This document shows positions 61,001 through 64,000 of a DNA stretch of 64,000 nt, in pieces. The position numbers were made by a program, and so were the translations under genes. Source of the stretch: Cinclus cinclus (taxonomy: Eukaryota > Chordata > Aves > Passeriformes > Cinclidae); NCBI RefSeq assembly GCF_963662255.1, contig NC_085052.1:17583151-17647150 (forward strand), read 5' to 3'. The first letter of the stretch is position 1; each line of letters starts with the position of its first letter. The notes below the pieces were generated by a model, which did no database searches, was not told where the DNA came from, and saw only the letters and a program-made list of their open reading frames with translations.

Positions 61001-64000
61001 GGCAAAGGCCGCTCCTATGTATCACTATAAAAAATAACACTAATTGGGATGCTTTGCAATTTCCTGTACAACCCATAATTAGGTTAGATAAGAAACTAGC
61101 AGTGTCTAAGTACTATAAATGTCTAAATTAAGTTATTTTGAAAGTGCTTGGCACTTTGACATTTGAGAGTTCAGAGTAATTGGGGTATTGAAATAAAATT
61201 GCTTCTGTTATTTAAAAGGTCATTATCTTCTTCGGGTAGATATATAAGGACTCTTTTCTACTCTACTGAGCTGGTCTATTTGGTTCAATTAGACCTGCTT
61301 CAGTAGATTTCTAGTGGGCCTCCTCCCACTTATCACAGCCCCAGCACTGGCACAGAGAAGGGCCTGTAAATATACAGCCCAGAGATGGAGTATATATATT
61401 CAGCTCATAACCAGGCTCTGAAAAGTCCAGAGCTTCCCCCGTGAATACCACAGGCTGCTGTACAACAAGGTGGCAAATGAGTCCTTACACAACAAAAGCC
61501 AGCAAATGCTGGCTGAAGGCAGCCTGCCAGGCAGACAAAGGCTTTGGAGCAAATCAGGATTTCACTTTCCCAAACAAATCATCTCATAGTTTGACAGCAG
61601 CTCTGGTTATTTCCATAACTACTGGAATTCCTTGTTTACAACATCCATGGTTCCACTGTCACACAAAGATATGCCTTCCTGCTCACTTACTAGATCTGGT
61701 ACTCTGCAACTGTGTCAGTCAGTGGTGGGAATTTAAATTACTACACCTTGACTGCATTTGATTTTGGTCAGTCCAGCAGTGTCAGTAAAATAAGGAGTAT
61801 AAAGACATAGACATTGGCCAAGGAGTCTTACCACCACTTCTCCACTGGAGATGCCACAGCCAGGAGATGGTAGGGAGCAGACTGAGCACTGGAGGGACCA
61901 AAGAGCACTCTCACTATTCACTCCTGTGGCTTACTTCATGTGCTCCCCTCAGGAGAGCAGAGCATCCCATCAAAACTGGAGTAGATATGGGAACAGGAGA
62001 TTTTGTTGTCTCTTGTCCAGAGATCATATGTGCAAGGGAGAAACAAAGTCTTGAGATCCTCATGTCCAGACTGAACAAGGAGGCAATTTCTGACCTGAAA
62101 CAAGGAAAGTTCCCATGTTGGCTCCATGACTGCTCTACACTGAAGTCTCCACTTGCATAGAGTTGCAACACCTGAATATGAAACACATCAAGTGACTGCT
62201 GAACAGAAGCACTGCTGTCCCCATCAGAAAGGCTACATTTGCTCAGTACTCATTACAGCAAATATTACTCATAGTCACTAATATTCCAGTGTACTGCTGA
62301 AGGCTGCCTGGCTCTGGGTACCATGTTTCTGTAAGACATTTATCCCTAGTGCAAGGAATAAGGATGAACCCTTTCAGATGAGCCCTTTAAAAATTTCATG
62401 TGGCAAATTTTCATGAGCTTCCTGATGCTTGGGAAAAGCTTAGATGACAAACTATCAGAAAAAAAGTACAGAGAGGGTTGGCATTCCTCCACAGGGATTA
62501 CACCAGCCTGTACCCTCTCACACCCCCACATCAGCCTGGCTGACTTCAATGACAATAATTGGCATGCACACATCTGAACATGACACCAATAATGCAACAA
62601 GTGATCCCTGAGCTGAGAAGAGTAGCGCACAGTGACAAGCACAGGGAAAATTTTCATGTGGGAATTACAGATTGCCTTGCATAGATTTCTCAAAAAATGT
62701 TCAAGTAAATTCTCTTTTCTGAAGATGCAAAAGCCTCGCAGTGCACAGGCAAATATTGCTTCATGAGTGTTAACTAGCCTGCAAAATGCTAGAGATCAGA
62801 TTAATTTATGCTCAGTGCAATAGTTTTATAAGGCTTCTGTTGCTGAACAAGGAAGCAAGATAGTCTTTGTAATAACCAAATAAGTGTAATTAAGGCATTT
62901 TAGGCTTTATGTTACTCAAATATATTAAACTGGTTTCTAAAGTCACATAAAGGTTTGGTTGTTTCACATTTCTCTTCTTCATTTCCCTATAGGGCAGAGT
63001 TAAAACTTATTTCTGCATTTCTTATCCTAATGCCATTGGATTTCTTTTAAGGATGATTCTCACCCTGAGCTACTTACCCTGTGCAAAAGTTGGTTCTGAG
63101 AGAATAATAACATTCTGTTGATGTTCACACTGTTCCACTTACATAAACAATGGAGTTATGCTAAAAGTATTTGCTGTGCAATTGCTTTACTTCATTTTTC
63201 AGGCTAGGTCTGCTACCCCTGCATCCCAAGCATGTGTCACATCAGGATACTCACAATTCACACCACTACTGTCCCTGACCTAGCACCAAGTCTTATCTAT
63301 GTATCAGTCAAAGCCACCTCCACACCCAGAGCTGATGGAATTTCCTGGACATTTTCATGGACACTGAGAATTTACTAGATATGCAGGACACTAAAACAAA
63401 TATTAAAACAGGTGAGTGTTGGTTTCAGGTGATCCTTCAACCATTTATTACAAATTTTGAGCAAAAACTTCCTGTCCCAGAGACCTACCTGTAGAAAAAT
63501 GACCTGGTAGCACTCTACCCCAGTCACACACACTGGCTGTATCATGCCTAGAAAATATGATGACTGCAGCATGCTGACATTTTTGCCTCTGCAGTCTGAG
63601 TCATGCTTTTGGTATTCACAGTGTGTGTTTCTTCCCATGATTTAGGTCATTTAGGAAAAATTCTCTAGACCTAGAGAAGAACCCAAAATTTTCTCAGCCA
63701 AGCATTGCTGTACAGCAGATCATTCCTAATGAGAACTTCTACCAGGTTGAAATTGCAACCCACTTCTATTCATCTGCCTTTTATATTCTCCCAAATTACA
63801 GCTCCTTTAAGATGAGGAGAAGCTCGACTTGGGAAAACATTTAATGTGCTGACTTCCACTCACACATGCACATTCTGGACCTGTTCTCTGTGACTGAAAA
63901 CAGATGTTGCTGAAGCAACTATTGAAGATTTAAGAGAACTGATGTTAGGCACGAGGAGATAAGCCTGTCAAACCCATGCATGGCCAGCCTACAGCTGGCC
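58031..64000. other. Intergenic region downstream of VSTM4
   Basis: About 6 kb with no recognisable exon or RNA gene. Open frames are at most about 115 codons and match nothing I know. An AATAAA at 59,084-59,089 followed by cctgtgtcctta could be a further VSTM4 3' end. In mammals LRRC18 and WDFY4 come next; no LRR-type frame is visible here, so they would lie beyond the window. Confidence 0.6.

Noticed and set aside
58031..64000. Search for LRRC18 or WDFY4 exons
   Set aside because: No leucine-rich-repeat frame of the expected length and no BEACH/WD-type exon could be recognised on either strand.

Overview
This window is vertebrate nuclear DNA, almost certainly from a bird. Evidence: short multi-exon genes with GT-AG introns, a CR1 LINE 3' fragment (about 50,967-51,050), decayed MIR/CORE-SINE-like copies, low repeat load, and a CpG-island promoter. 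The species cannot be fixed from sequence alone; the 30 kb VSTM4 locus is compact compared with the mammalian one.

Layout, all genes on the + strand. (1) About 1-10,820: the 3' part of TMEM273 (C10orf128 orthologue). It holds a transmembrane exon at 1003-1113, two probable micro-exons (25 and 27 nt), a terminal exon from 10,535 and a polyadenylation signal at 10,796. The signal-peptide exon(s) lie left of the window. (2) About 10,820-25,100: intergenic DNA with no gene I can support. Mammals have FAM170B here; I see no trace of it. (3) 25,418 to about 58,030: complete VSTM4 (V-set and transmembrane domain containing 4), eight coding exons, 321 codons plus stop. Every splice junction is GT-AG and every phase joins cleanly. 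Exon 1 sits in a CpG island. Immediately inside intron 1 is a 34-copy, 16-bp GC-rich minisatellite (25,604-26,147) whose period leaves all six frames open and makes long false ORFs. (4) About 58,030-64,000: intergenic DNA with no recognised gene. From mammalian gene order, LRRC18/WDFY4 would be expected further right.

The gene order TMEM273 then VSTM4, same strand, matches human 10q11.23 read along the minus strand, which supports both identifications. The two genes are neighbours, not a pathway. VSTM4 encodes a type I membrane Ig-superfamily protein; its last exon carries an ITIM-like and an ITSM-like tyrosine motif. The most notable observations are that tail, the intron-1 minisatellite with canonical G-quadruplex spacing, a TMEM273 C-terminus that switches frame with a 25-nt micro-exon, a quasi-palindrome at 451-550, and the lack of any visible FAM170B. 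No CRISPR, operon or prokaryotic feature is present.
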